Shown here piece after piece: positions 48,861 to 60,264 of a stretch of 64,000 nucleotides of DNA. Position numbers and translations under genes: made by a program. How positions within the stretch are numbered: position 1 is the first letter of the stretch; every line of letters starts with the position of its first letter. Below the pieces are notes generated by a model. It saw only the letters and a list, made by a program, of their open reading frames with translations. It had not been told where the DNA came from and did not search any database. The stretch covers positions 88,601,449 to 88,665,448 of the forward strand of contig CM066735.1 in assembly GCA_033961575.1 (NCBI GenBank), read 5' to 3'. This stretch comes from Aselliscus stoliczkanus. Its lineage: Eukaryota; Chordata; Mammalia; Chiroptera; Hipposideridae.

Positions 48861-49584
48861 TAGGGTATGGTTTTTAAATCTCAGTATTGATTTTTATATG
48901 CAAATATTCAATACTTATTTTTTCTTTCTTTCTTTTTTTTTTTTTTTTTTTTTAACCAATCACTTCTGTTTACTTCAGGACGTAATATGCTTTTTAGACC
49001 CATGGATGATGCTGAGTTATAACTCTGTTTAAATATCCATAGGTGTTTTGTTTTCTGCAAAGGTAGGTTCTAAAAATCATAAAACCATATAGATTAATAA
49101 TGTACATATCAATGTTAGATTAAAAATTTAATCATGGCTCTCATTAACTCTGTCCTGGTGTTAAAGATGTTAAAAAGATACATAGAATACCAGCATTTAC
49201 AGACATATGTGTTGTCAGAAAGGACTTTCTCTGATTTTAGCAAAAAGAAACCATCCAAATTTTATTCTTTATACTATTGGCATGATTTAACTTGTGTACA
49301 TGGTATTACTATTTCTCCTACTGTAGCAAGTGCTAGTTTTCTCAAGTCCTTTCCCCCAACTTTTCTGGAAATAAAATGCATTATTTCCAACCTTCAAATT
49401 AAAATGTTATCCTCATAAATATATGTAACAGGTTGTTATATTCACATATATCCTTTCCAATATCAGGCTAAGCAAAGACATGAATTGAGAGCTATATTAA
49501 CATTATTAAAGCAAAAGACAGTCAAGCTTAATGTCAAGAGACAATATGACCTTCATGCAGTGTTTGATATAGAAAATACTGATT

Positions 49585-50045
49585 TTGACACATTTTATTC
49601 AAATATCAGTCTGATCACATGTGGTCCAACAACATTCAAATAATAAACCCAAAAGGAACAGATGTTAACGATTGGGCTTCAGACATTATGGCCAGTGCTG
49701 CCAGGCTTGCCTGTGATCTTGCCAATATAAAACCACATCCACACCTCAGTGGCCACCAAACCATTTAGCAGAGCTTCCTTATAGCTGTGAGCTGTTTGAA
49801 GCTACCAGTTTGAGCACTGTTGACTGTTTTTTTCAAGCTCTGAATAGCTGTAGGGATCTCAGCAGGAGTTGGAGGAACCAGCTCAACCTTGGCATATGGC
49901 CAAAATGTGGCCAATCAAGGCTTCCAGTAAATCACAGCAGCGTTTACCAGCGCCGGGGTCTTCTTGGTGAAGTTTCAGACAAACTGGGCCGTGGTTCTAG
50001 GATGGAAAGCCCGTGGCCTCGAACGGCCTGCTGAATGTCACCCCC
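49585..50045 (-). pseudogene. ATP5MG: ATP5MG (ATP synthase subunit g) processed pseudogene
   Basis: On the minus strand, 49992 down to 49679 is an intronless copy of the 103-residue subunit g of mitochondrial ATP synthase. Clear blocks are KTPALVNAAV, ATFW.YAKVELVPPTPAEIP and AIQSLKKTVNSAQTGSFKQL, and the end is FYIGKITGKPGSTGHNV plus TGA. Lesions are a start codon changed ATG to ACG (49990-49992), two CGA/CGT-to-TGA stops (codons 6 and 26), and a 2-bp insertion after the SFKQLT block. The 3' UTR continues with a recognisable AATAAA near 49590, and some 5' UTR similarity extends to about 50045. It is non-functional. It lies inside the SLC4A7 intron, antisense to it. Confidence 0.92.
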
Positions 50046-52243
50046 TGGAAGCTATGTTTTTCTTAAAACAAAGAAATCAAGACCTTCTGTGAGTTATCTG
50101 TGTCAATGACAGTTTTAATTTTGGGGAATTGACTCATTTAATTCTGAGAACTAGGAATGTGTTATTGTAGGAGCAGGGAGACTTCCTTTACTGATTGAGA
50201 AAACAGCTTTAGCTTAGCTGAGGTTGGGAAAGACTGCATAGAGAATATAACGGTGGAAAACGTATACTTGGCATGCCAGTTTTAACAGGCTCGAGATGAC
50301 CTGGTTAGCTAAGTGACTTCAGGTCGTATCTTCTACCTGTGTCAGTATTGTGTTCCACTTCATTTCTTACCATTCCTTCTTTCTCTCTGCCTCCTCTCGT
50401 AGCCTCTCATTATTCCACTCTTCTTCCCAAAGTCTGTTGGCTGGGACTATTTTGGGAAACTTTGCATAGGTATTGTTTTGATTCCACATCTACAGATTGA
50501 ATACTTTAGTAGTCACACGCATATCTACTGGTGCTCTGTTATACTTGCTGCAAGGTCCTTGATGATATTCTTCATTTTCTTGTGTGGAACTCAGTGGAAG
50601 CCACACTGAAAAATACTAATTAACTTTTTTTTTTTTTTTTTGCTTGAGCATGTATTTTAGTAAAAGAATGAACTCTTTTCTGGAAGACCAGGGGCAAAGG
50701 TCAAAGAAGAGGAATTTTAATAACTTTTCTGTACTCAGCTAAAATGGTGAAGGATGAGTTCAGTTTTAGAAGATAATGTTGTTTCAGACTTGTTTAACAC
50801 TTCTGGAGAATGAGCACATGGCTGAATAGATTGCATATGATCTTTAGACTGAGGTTTTTGGATCACAGTGACATCCTCTTTTAGGTATTCCCTAACAGAG
50901 AAGTGGATATCACAAAGGTCTGTCATTGAGTTTAAGCAATAAACTCAAGTGGCTTCATTCCAGTTGTTATAGTATGTATTCTAGAAAAAATGGAAACTTC
51001 CTTAGATGTATCAAATGTACTTGATGTGCTTAAAATTCTGCAATTTAATGACCAGTATTAGCTTCAAGATTTATAGGATGTCACCACAAACAGTTTGAGG
51101 TTCTCTAGGTCACTAGATTGCCATGAGTGGTAGAGTTCAAGCTAAAAGTAAAGCCTGTTGTAATTCAGTCTAGTGCCTTGTCTCCGATGATACTCATTAG
51201 TGTTCCGGGTAATATTCACCTATATTCTTGAACTGTAATTTTGGGTGTTTTGAAAAAATGCAATACATTTAATGGTAGAAACCTGTGATGTACTTTAAAA
51301 ATTTTAAGATTTGAACTTTTTGCAAAATTCTTGGTGGTAACAATTGGTCGTATGTTATAGGGTGATTTTAGGTTATATTATTGTATATGACTTGCGACAT
51401 GTTGCTGTTGGGTGTCGCTTGAAATGAGTATACAAATGTTGGGACCCATATCTATCATTCGTTATCCAAACAAGCTAATTTTATAGAACATATACCTGTC
51501 ATTTCTAACCCAAACAAACTCATTTTATAGGTTTTAATGGATCTTAGTGGTTGAATGAGTTACTTAAAGTCACAAAGGTACAAAGTGGCAGAGAGTGCTC
51601 ATTTCAGACAGATTTGTTTAATTATATAACCCTTACTCTTTGTATTTTATATTGCAAAACCATTGCTTCTATAAGATTGTATTTCTTAGGAATAATGACA
51701 GTAGGCAGCCCATAAATACTAACTACTTAACAGAAATTGTTGAGGAAACTGTTATAGTCATGGAAGACTATGGAACATTTAACCTGCATTTAGTTAATGT
51801 AGCTCTTTAATTTTCTGAGTTACACTAAGGGTTTATCAGAACATTTATGTTGCTATTGAGGGAAGCATGCTAACTGTGATTAGGCATCATTAACCTCTAC
51901 AGTTCACATGTATGTTAGATGCATTGAAAGTGTATTTGTAGTGGTCTCAGGTCTTCCATCCTCTGTGGTTCCACACCTGCTCACTTTTTTTCTTTTTGCA
52001 AAGGCCACCATTTTTGTAAATTCCAATTACATTATTTAAGATATCAAAATGTATTGCTTTATTATTGCTTAAAATGTTATCCTAGTCTTGCTGGTATGGT
52101 ACTAACACTTGGCACTTTTTTTTTTTTTTTTTACCTTGCACATCTGCTTTTCATAAACTATCACTTTCAGGATATGAGGAGAGTCGGGTTACAAAGTGAC
52201 TTTTCTCCTTATTAATTTGGAATTTGTTTATTCTTAAATACAG

Positions 52244-52359
52244 GTGTTTTAGCCTCTCCACAGTCTGCACCTGGAAACTTGGACAATAGTAAAAGTGGAG
52301 AGACCAAAGGTAATGGAAGTGGAGGGAGCAGAGAAAATAGCACTGTAGACTTCAGCAAG
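52244..52359 (+). CDS. SLC4A7: SLC4A7 exon following the cassette
   Basis: The acceptor is AAATACAG and the donor GTAATT. It encodes residues 373-411: GVLASPQSAPGNLDNSKSG, then ETKGNGSGGSRENSTVDFSK. This is a low-complexity Gly/Ser/Asn linker between the variable region and the second half of the cytosolic domain. It joins in frame both to the cassette (…TPG-VL) and, on skipping, to the exon at 43023-43211 (…ERNG-VL). It ends in phase 0. Confidence 0.96.
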
Positions 52360-54327
52360 GTAATTCTGGCATTAACGATATGTTTTTCATAATCATTCTT
52401 ACTGAGAAAATCACTAGCAATGTGCCTTTATTAGCATTGATAATTATAATTTTTTAATAGATTGCTACTTACAAACCTGCATGTGATGCTTGTGATAAGT
52501 TAATTTAAGATCAGATATTGTGAGAAAGGTAATCTCATAACACTTGAATAACTATATCTTACTGATTTTAGAAGTCCTGACAAAAGAATATGTGAATAAT
52601 ATGGTATTTTCATCTATACCTACCCATAGATATCATGAAACTTCAGTACCTTTTGAATTACAGTCCTTTATGTTGGAACTACCACCACTAGAAAGATTAA
52701 TTCTGGGAATGATGTTACAGCAGTAATAGCGATTCAGCCTTTTCTGGGCTGTAAAGCGATCCCAGAATTACTGTCTTATGGTGTCAGTACTTTCTGGACT
52801 GTCACTGGGAAACATCGGTGCTTCCCCATGGGTAGGTAAAGGCATGAATTTAAAAAATAATTCACTTATCTCAAGTATAATTTTTTAAAATTTTGGTAGA
52901 TGAGTATTGAGCTGAAATAGAAAACTTACTTCAAAAAAAGGCAAAAACCTACAAGTTCAAATTACAATTGAATTGAAAGAATACTGTATGAGTACTACTT
53001 CTGAGTAATTGATTCAATGTGGCCATTGTAATTTAATGATATTGATTTGCTATAGGATACTCTCTACTTATCCAATGTCAGACACCTTATGTGATGATTT
53101 CAAGTAAGATTCATTTCTCATAATCCTTTTATTTTGCGATGCAAAGTATAGCTCACATTTTGTAGCAAAGGAGTTTAAATTATGATTGTGTTACATAACT
53201 TGCTGAGTCTCATGCTCTAAAATTATAAAAAGCCTCGGCATATGGGATATTGATTGTGTAGAAAAGGCTGTTTATACTTTTTATTTTTTCTGTGATAACT
53301 TGATCGTATTTTGACTGCTGCTCCTATTATTCCAGATGAGTGCAAAATGTTCAGTAATTAAATTGCAGCTTAGTCTTGTTAAATGAATAAATTAATATAT
53401 AGTTTACATTATAAATCTCCTCTAGACATGGCAGATGCCGTTTATTTTTGCTCCTCTGTCACAGTTTTACTTTTTTTTATTTGGCCTATCCTTGTGTACA
53501 CCTCCTTGTCTCCTGTTGGGCAGGAGTCTGCCTCCTGGCACTGTAGTTGTGGCACACTGGGTGTGGGACTCAAGAGGCCCGCTGTAAGTGCTGGTTTTCT
53601 TTTTAATAGATAGCCTTGTAAGTGGTTGTTTAGTGACTTGTGTGAAACTGCGTATAAATGAAGAAGTTCCCGTACTTTGATAATATGTTTGTAACCTTTT
53701 CTTTGTAATTATACACAGATACCCAAATTTGATTATGTAGCACTGCCATATACCTATATCATGGTATATGGCTATTTATTTTAGTTTTAAATAAAAATAA
53801 AAACAATTTTTTTCCCCACTTAATGAAAATACTGGGGATTGCCCAGAGTTCTTTAAAATACAAAGGATTTATAAAAAATATAAAGGAACTAAAATTCATG
53901 TCTAAGATTAAATAGTAGATAATCATGCAATGCATATTTTTTTAGCACTGTGTATAATTTCATGAGCCATTGTTAGTTTGTGAACTATATTTTTGTCCTT
54001 GATAGTTTTTAATGAATAGTGCTTTTATTCATTGAAAGTTTTCTCTAAGTTTGTATGTTTGATAATTTAGATCTCTGAAAGTAGTAAGGATTGTGACAAT
54101 TAAAATGATTGGGAGTATTGTTTGATAGATGTGTTTTGCTTGCTGTTTTGTATTTGTCTCCTCCATTCTTTGTACTTGTGAGAATTTTGGCATTTATACT
54201 AATTCATTAGATCACCAGTTTTGATTAGCAAATATGAACCTTAAAAGCATCTTTTCCTTTTCCCCTTTAAATAGTCTTGTAAATACCATGCAGATTTTAT
54301 TTTTAATTTTTATTTATTTGCCAATAG
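52360..54327 (+). other. SLC4A7: SLC4A7 intron, no recognised element
   Basis: 2.0 kb. I see no interspersed repeat, gene or RNA in it. A 60-codon open frame at 52544-52726 has no recognisable similarity. Confidence 0.6.
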
Positions 54328-54485
54328 GTTGATATGAATTTCATGAGGAAAATTCCTTCGGGAGCTGAGGCATCCAATGTTTTGGTGGGAGAAGTGGACT
54401 TTTTGGAAAGACCTATAATTGCATTTGTGAGACTGGCTCCTGCTGTCCTCCTCTCAGGGTTGACTGAGGTCCCTGTCCCTACCAG
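54328..54485 (+). CDS. SLC4A7: SLC4A7 exon, second half of cytosolic domain
   Basis: The acceptor is GCCAATAG and the donor GTAAAG. It encodes residues 412-464: [21 protein letters not shown], then [32 protein letters not shown]. The [12 protein letters not shown] and [10 protein letters not shown] blocks are typical of SLC4 bicarbonate transporters. The human protein has Thr where this one has Ser at two positions, as I recall it. Arg464 is split across the next junction. Confidence 0.97.
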
Positions 54486-54784
54486 GTAAAGAGTTAGCTC
54501 CAATTAATGTTCTCCCAGCACATCCACAATATAAAAATTTTTATCTTCTAAAGGAACATGTTGTTTTATGTAATAAAAGATCATTTTAATTATTCTTATT
54601 GTCATTGTACCAAATGCTTTGACTATTAGAGGATAAAAGAATGGTCTTTCTTTATAGAACTAATAAAGAAAAATAATAATAAAACAAAGCATGCTTTTAA
54701 AAAAAGTTTTGCTTTGATACCTTTATAAGAAGTTCGGTGTCTCAGGAGCTTTGGTATCTCATCATTTTAGACATATTATGTTCT

Positions 54785-54935
54785 TTGCAGGCACTAGCAT
54801 TGGAGAAAATGGAGTTGAATCCTTGTTCTGCCACTTTCTGTGGGAGAGTCAAGCCTGACTTAAATTTTCCAAGTATCATTTGTAAAATGAGTATAATGAT
54901 ACCTCACAGGGTTGAATAATTGTGATGATGCCTCT
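54785..54935 (+). repeat. MIR SINE
   Basis: GAATCCTTGTTCTGCCACTT, ATCATTTGTAAAATGAGTAT and CCTCACAGGGTTGAATAATT match MIR in order. Confidence 0.85.
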
Positions 54936-55710
54936 AGATTAGGGAAAATGCTTTGCCCTGACCTGACCAAAATCTTCAACTGTATAAATTTAATCCTAAA
55001 TTAGAATATTTAAAAAGTTTTAAAATTATTTTTAGGATAGTAAATCTTTAGAATTAATTGTAACTTCATTAAATTTATGCACTTATTTTTAACATGCTTT
55101 ACTGGAGATGCATTAACTGTCCAGTATTAAGATGAATGAGAAAGTTAATTCCATGGATTCATATTTAAAGTCCTATAAATCAGGAAGATAAATACTTTCC
55201 ACTTGGATGTGTGAATATTAATATTTTACTGTAGTGTTAATAAGGACATAACTAATTAGGAAGTCAAATACTTTTTATTTAGTGACTATAAATATATAAA
55301 AAAGCCGAATAATGTGAAGTGTGATGTTAAATTTAGAGTTGTAGATAAAAATTATTTTTCCTCCCAAAGGAATTAGTCCCTATTTACCATATTAGAGTCT
55401 TTATGTAGGCTATATTTTGAGGGATTGTGGATTTTCTGTATATAGTATTTAACTATTTTATTAGGCAAACCTTACTTAAGTAATTAAATGGGATTGATAT
55501 TCACTGATTTATTATTGTCAATGCAAACCAGAAAACATTATTTACTCAATTCCAAAAGATATAGAAGATGGAAAATTTTAATGTAAAACATTAAATTCCT
55601 TAATTACTGTCTTACCCTAAGGAAGGTGGGAAATAATTTGGAAAGTTAATGATGAATGTCTTTCTTAATTTTGTGATCTGTTTTTGTCTGTGTAGAGCTG
55701 CCATCTTTTT

Positions 55711-55806
55711 TTTTGAGGGCAGTGTCACTGGCCCTCATGTGGGATCCGAACCGGGGCCGCTGGCTTCCCAAGCCAGTTCTTAACCACTGCGCCACTCGGC
55801 CGGCCC
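55711..55806 (-). mobile_element. Short tRNA-derived SINE
   Basis: Short T tail, GAGGGCAGTGTCACTGGCCC, GGATCCGAACCGGGGCCGCT, head ending CCACTCGGCCGGCCC. CTGCCATCTTTTT / CTGCATCTTTTT flank it. It lies 155 bp upstream of the exon at 55961. Confidence 0.93.
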
Positions 55807-55960
55807 TGCATCTTTTTTTCAGTGATTGGTGTGGGGGGATGGAGGAGCGGTCCAAGTGTTATTTTTGTATTTACATTTGAATGTTTTTTTTTAATGATTG
55901 CTGAAATATTTTTGTGTATGTTATTCGTGTTTAAATCTATGAATTTTAATGTTTCCTTAG

Positions 55961-56048
55961 GTTTTTATTTCTGTTATTGGGCCCAGCAGGCAAGGCACCA
56001 CAGTACCATGAAATTGGGAGATCAATAGCCACTCTCATGACGGATGAG
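55961..56048 (+). CDS. SLC4A7: SLC4A7 exon with LLLGP motif
   Basis: The acceptor is TTTCCTTAG and the donor GTAATT. The 88-bp exon encodes residues 464-493: [38 protein letters not shown] and [15 protein letters not shown] are invariant-looking SLC4 cytosolic-domain blocks. A three-copy sequence duplication begins only 14 bp after the donor (56062-56165), in intronic DNA. Confidence 0.97.
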
Positions 56049-56061
56049 GTAATTAAAATAA

Positions 56062-56165
56062 CCCTTTGAAGTGGACACTGATTATGAAGCATATAATATC
56101 TGAAATCCCTTTGAAGTGGAATTTCAAATCCCTTTGAAGTGGATACTGATTATGAAGCATATAAT
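56062..56165. repeat. Three-copy local duplication beside a splice donor
   Basis: CCCTTTGAAGTGGA recurs at 56062, 56107 and 56130. The first and third copies continue together through ACTGATTATGAAGCATATAA; the middle copy is truncated. The array begins 14 bp after the exon end at 56048. Confidence 0.93.
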
Positions 56166-56982
56166 GTATATTAAATTATAGTGCTCCTTTCTTTCAGAGT
56201 AAAGCTTAAAAGAATGTCCTTGTTGTCTATACTATTATATCTCATATTCAGCCTTCAACCATTTGCCTTTCTTAAGGTCTTGAAGACCTTCCTGTCAGGA
56301 TTAACAGATAGATGCTCTTTGGTCTCTCACCCTTCCCCAACATTTGAAAATTATTGACCACCTTTTTTACTTTTTCTCCATCCTGGATTTTAGAATATCA
56401 TTTCTTTTGGGTTTCCTCAGGACTTTTTTCTCTCTTCTGTTTGTGAACTTCACTTGTGACCATGATCTGTACTGTTTAGGACTTCTCTCTCTGGGGAGGA
56501 GCTTTGTAACCAGGGACCAGACATCTCTGCCATGTGTCCCTAAGGGATCTGAAACCCCACATATCTGAACCTGCCCTCTTTTATTCCTATCCTGCCTCAA
56601 CCAGTTAATCATCAGCTTCTACTGATTTTACCTCTTCAGTGTGCTTTGCACTTAATCTGCCATCAACTTCCATCTTCATGCTAATTCTCTGGCTTAGACT
56701 CTCTTACCTTCTTCCTTTTGGTGATTAAAGTGGATTTTTTTGTGGGTCTTTCTCTTATAATATTTTCCTCTACACTGTCAATAACATGCAGATCTGAATA
56801 TATCTTTTCCTTGATCCAGATTTGTCAGTGACATCCTGTTGTGTATTTATGTTTAAACTTAAACTTTTTACCATTGTCTTAATAGGGTCTGACTGATCTA
56901 GCCTCTGCATATGAGGTGTGATCAAACAATATGGTGAATGTTTAAATAAATAAAAATTATTACAGTATAAGACACATTGCCA

Positions 56983-57082
56983 GGGCTGGCTGAGAGGCGC
57001 AGTGGTTAAGTGCTGGCTTGGGCCCTGGTTTGATCCCACAGGTGAGAGCCTGTGACACTGCCCTCAAAAAAAAAAAAAAAAA
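56983..57082 (+). mobile_element. Short tRNA-derived SINE inside the mariner
   Basis: Head GGGCTGGCTGAGAGGCGCAG, internal deletion around the middle, poly(A) tail. AAGACACATTGCCA / AAGACGCATTGCCA flank it. Confidence 0.92.
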
Positions 57083-57175
57083 AAGACGCATTGCCATTAG
57101 TCCCCCTCTAAATGCTCCCCCTTACTTTGAACACACTTATACCATTGTTCTTGCCACTTTCTGAAGCAGTTCTGC

Positions 57176-57352
57176 AAATCTTTTCTTTCCTTTTCTTTTC
57201 TTTTCTTTCCTTTCCTTTTCTTTTCTTTTCTCTTTTTTTTCTTTTTAAATTAAAGTTTATTGGGGAGACAATGGTTAGTAAAGTTACATAGGTTTCAGGT
57301 GTACAATTCTGTAATACATCATCTATATATCACATTGCGTGTTCACCATGGA
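57176..57352 (-). mobile_element. Short L1 3'-end insertion in the mariner
   Basis: A pyrimidine-rich (TTTTC)n tail is followed by AAAGTTTATTGGGGAGACAA, GGTTTCAGGTGTACAATTCT and ATCACATTGCGTGTTCACCA, an L1 3' UTR end in antisense, severely 5'-truncated. The mariner sequence resumes at GGAAGTCCTG. Confidence 0.8.
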
Positions 57353-58980
57353 AGTCCTGTTTCGTGAGTGCCTTTAGTTGTGCTGTCGTGGCTGCTAGAT
57401 GTCCTGAATCATTTTGACTTTGGAGAAGAGCCAGAAGTCTCATGGTGCCAGATCTGGTGAATAAGGTGGATGAGGACACACAGTAATGTTTATGTTTGAT
57501 AGAAATTGCCGTATATCAGAAGCAATGTGTCACATGATGTGTTGTCATGATGGAAGATGACTTTGGCACACTTTAAAACACACCTCTCAACCGTAGCTCA
57601 CATCCGACTAACGTGCACTGAACAAGTTGGAACTTGTCACACTATTACTAAGGTTAGATGTACCGCTTCCTGTATTGAAGGTTCCTGCCTTTCCTTTGGA
57701 TGGCACTCGGCAGCAGTATTCACCGTATATTTTGATCACAATGGGAAGGCTCCTTGTCACACATCCTTCTAGTACCGTAATTTCTGTCAACTAAAAACAT
57801 TATGTTGTGTCCTCATCCACCTTATTCACCAGATCTGGCACCATGCAACTTCTGGCTCTTCCCCAAAGTCAAAATGACCATGAAGGGTAAATGTTTTGAA
57901 TTGATTCAGGACATCGAGGCAGCCACCATGATAGCGCAACTAAAGACACTAAAGAAAGAGGACTTCCAGAACTGCTTCAGAAGTGGAAAGAGCAATGGGA
58001 TAAGTGTGTTTCAAGTGAGGGGGAGTATTTGGAGGGTGATTAATGGCAATGTGTCTTCTACTGTAATAAATTTTTTTTTAAATTAAACATTCACCGTATT
58101 TTTTGATCGTACCTCGTACTTCTCAAAACTTAATCCTTCTGCTCTTCACCCCTCCTCCTCCATTTTGCTCCAGCCAGCTTAGCTTCCTTTTGGTTCCTCA
58201 GATGTATTATGCTCATTTCTGCATCTGGACGCTTACAACTGCTGCTTCCTTTGCCTGCGTGCTCTTCCACCATCTCCGCCTCACTCCACTCTACCCCCTG
58301 CATGGGTTTGTCCCTCATTTCATTCAGATTTCTCCCAGTTACCTCCTCTAAGAGACCTTTACCCAGCTTTATTTGTATCAGAGCATTTATTGATACCTGC
58401 AATTATTTGTATGTACTTAATTAACTCATTTCACTGTCTCTCACCTTGGTTCTTAAGTGCAAGGACCTTGTCTTATCTGTCGAGGTCCATTGCACTCTAC
58501 ACACAGTGCTTAGAATTGTGCCTGGCAAACAATAGTAAGCATCCAGTAAATATATGTGATCAAATAAATTAATTATTTAAGTAAAATGGTTTGCATATCC
58601 ATGATTATTCCTTTAGGATAAATGGCATTAAAATATCACGGAAGTGAACTTGGTATGCCATTGTGTTTTATTTTGTAATGAATTACTGAGTATAATTCTA
58701 TGTAAAATTTCTCTTTTCTTTTTAGAAACGTTTTTGTCTTACATCACTATTTTCTTTTCTTGTTCGATTGTTGCTGCTAATTTATCTAATTATACTAATA
58801 GTGAGTTATTTTTTATAGTTGCTATCCAGGGTGGGTGGGATAGAGACACCTATTTGGGTAAGAGGTTAGGCAATTAATTATCTTTATTTTAGAGTTATCT
58901 ATGATATCTAAAGTGGATTTATTATGTAGTTTTCTTTCAACTTTTAAATCCTTTTACTCAATATTTTTTTTCCCCTTTAG

Positions 58981-59127
58981 ATATTTCATGATGTAGCTTA
59001 TAAAGCAAAAGACAGAAATGACCTCTTATCTGGAATTGATGAATTTTTAGATCAAGTAACTGTCCTACCTCCAGGAGAGTGGGATCCTTCTATACGCATA
59101 GAGCCACCAAAAAGTGTTCCTTCTCAG
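58981..59127 (+). CDS. SLC4A7: SLC4A7 exon, end of folded cytosolic domain
   Basis: A long pyrimidine tract with CCCCTTTAG precedes the exon and GTAAGA follows. The 147-bp exon encodes residues 494-542: [60 protein letters not shown] and [16 protein letters not shown] are highly conserved across the family. It is phase 0 at both ends. Confidence 0.97.
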
Positions 59128-60264
59128 GTAAGAATCTGCAATTCTTTGAGTTACTTAAAATTTTTTTTTTTGAATACTTGATACATTTTCAAAACTGAAA
59201 ACTATATATATAAAGAGGTACATACACTCAGAGAAGTTGTACCCCAGGATGTCCCCTTCACATTTTTACCCCGGGACCTACCTCTTGTGGGTTGCAGGTT
59301 TTTCATTTATCCTCTTGTTTGTTACTAGTTTTTTGTTTATCCTTCTAGATTTTATTTAATACAAAGAAATATGAACATATAGTCTTATTTTCTTCTCTTT
59401 CTTACCAAAAGTTATACTGTTCTGCACCTTGCTTTTATCGTAGAACAGTAGATCTTGGAGATCTGATTATAAGAAATAGTGCTTATTCTTTTTCTCATAG
59501 CTTTGTTGTATTACATTTATGGGTATATCATAGTTGATCCTATCCCTGGTTGGGGATCCTATCCTATCAGGTTGTTTTCAGTCTTTTGCTATTACCAACT
59601 CAATCATAGCATTCATATGCCATATTATTCTTATGCAGATATAACTGTAGGATAGATTCCCAGAAATAGGAATGCTGGCTCACATGGGAATTTAAAATTT
59701 TCATAGATATTACCAGAGTCTCTTTTTATCAGGTTGAACTATTTTGGACTCCCACAGTGATGTATGTTCTTATGTCCTTACGGCCTCATTAACACAATAT
59801 GTTGTCAAACTGTTGAGTATTTGTCAGTTTGGTAGATACCTTTATCTTACTATGTTGGGTGTTTTAATATGATTTTAATTTGCATTTTTGTGATTAGTGA
59901 GGTTGAATATTCCTGAACATTTTTTGTTCATTGCCCTCTACCACTTTTTTTTTTTTAAACTTCTAAATTGATCATTGATCCTTTGGAATTCATCATGTAT
60001 ATTATGGTATATTACGTGGAGTATGCATCCAACTTTATCCTTTTTTCTAAATTGCTGCCTGGTGATCTCAATTTATTAAAAAATTAAGCCTTATTCCCTT
60101 TGAATGGTCATGTTGCCTTTCTCATTTACTAAATTTCCATATGCATTCAGGTCTTTTGTGAAATTTCTTTTCTATTGCTGTGTCTATTCATGCACCAATT
60201 CCGCACTTTAATTTTTGAGGCTTTCTGGCATATCTTAATATCCTGTAGGTCTGAATTCATTCTT

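Larger units (their letters stand above)
46104..52243 (+). other. SLC4A7: SLC4A7 GC-AG intron downstream of the cassette
   Basis: 6.1 kb. 46.1-47.0 kb is unassigned, followed by MIR pieces, MER5A, one SINE, the ATP5MG pseudogene and a T run at 50622-50641 that may be the tail of an unrecognised minus-strand retroposon. 50.9-52.2 kb shows only a weak MIR-like piece near 51540-51620. Confidence 0.8.
54486..55960 (+). other. SLC4A7: SLC4A7 intron
   Basis: 1.5 kb with a MIR (54785) and one short SINE (55711). 54.94-55.70 kb is AT-rich and unassigned. Confidence 0.8.
56912..58116. mobile_element. Palindromic mariner (D34D) transposon
   Basis: TA duplications (56910-56911, 58117-58118) flank terminal inverted repeats TGAGGTGTGATCAAACAATA and, from the right end, CGAGGTACGATCAAAAAATA. 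Both arms run inward through the same transposase 3' coding region in opposite directions. The left arm (about 57100-57540, minus strand) reads HHDN, then CPHPPYSPDLAP. The right arm (about 57735-58060, plus strand) reads the equivalent, then CNFWLFPKVKMTMKG. The 34-residue spacing after the Asp of HHDN is the mariner D34D signature. In the right arm the last catalytic Asp is Asn and the HDN block is degraded. Inserts are a SINE (56983) and an L1 tail (57176). Confidence 0.8.
56600..58560 (+). repeat. L2 LINE split by the mariner element
   Basis: The left part ends GGGTCTGACTGATCTAGCCT (56885-56904) and the right part resumes CTTCTGCTCTTCACCCCTCC (58135 on), then GTGCTCTTCCACCATCTCCG and the L2-type end TGCCTGGCAAACAATAGTAA. 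Joining the two across 56912-58116 gives a continuous L2. Confidence 0.75.

Noticed and set aside
50622..50926. 63-codon minus-strand frame (50735-50926) followed by a T run, resembling a small retrogene with poly(A)
   Set aside because: No similarity that I recognise, no polyadenylation signal between the stop and the T run, and no clear target duplication. Translated search could rescue it.
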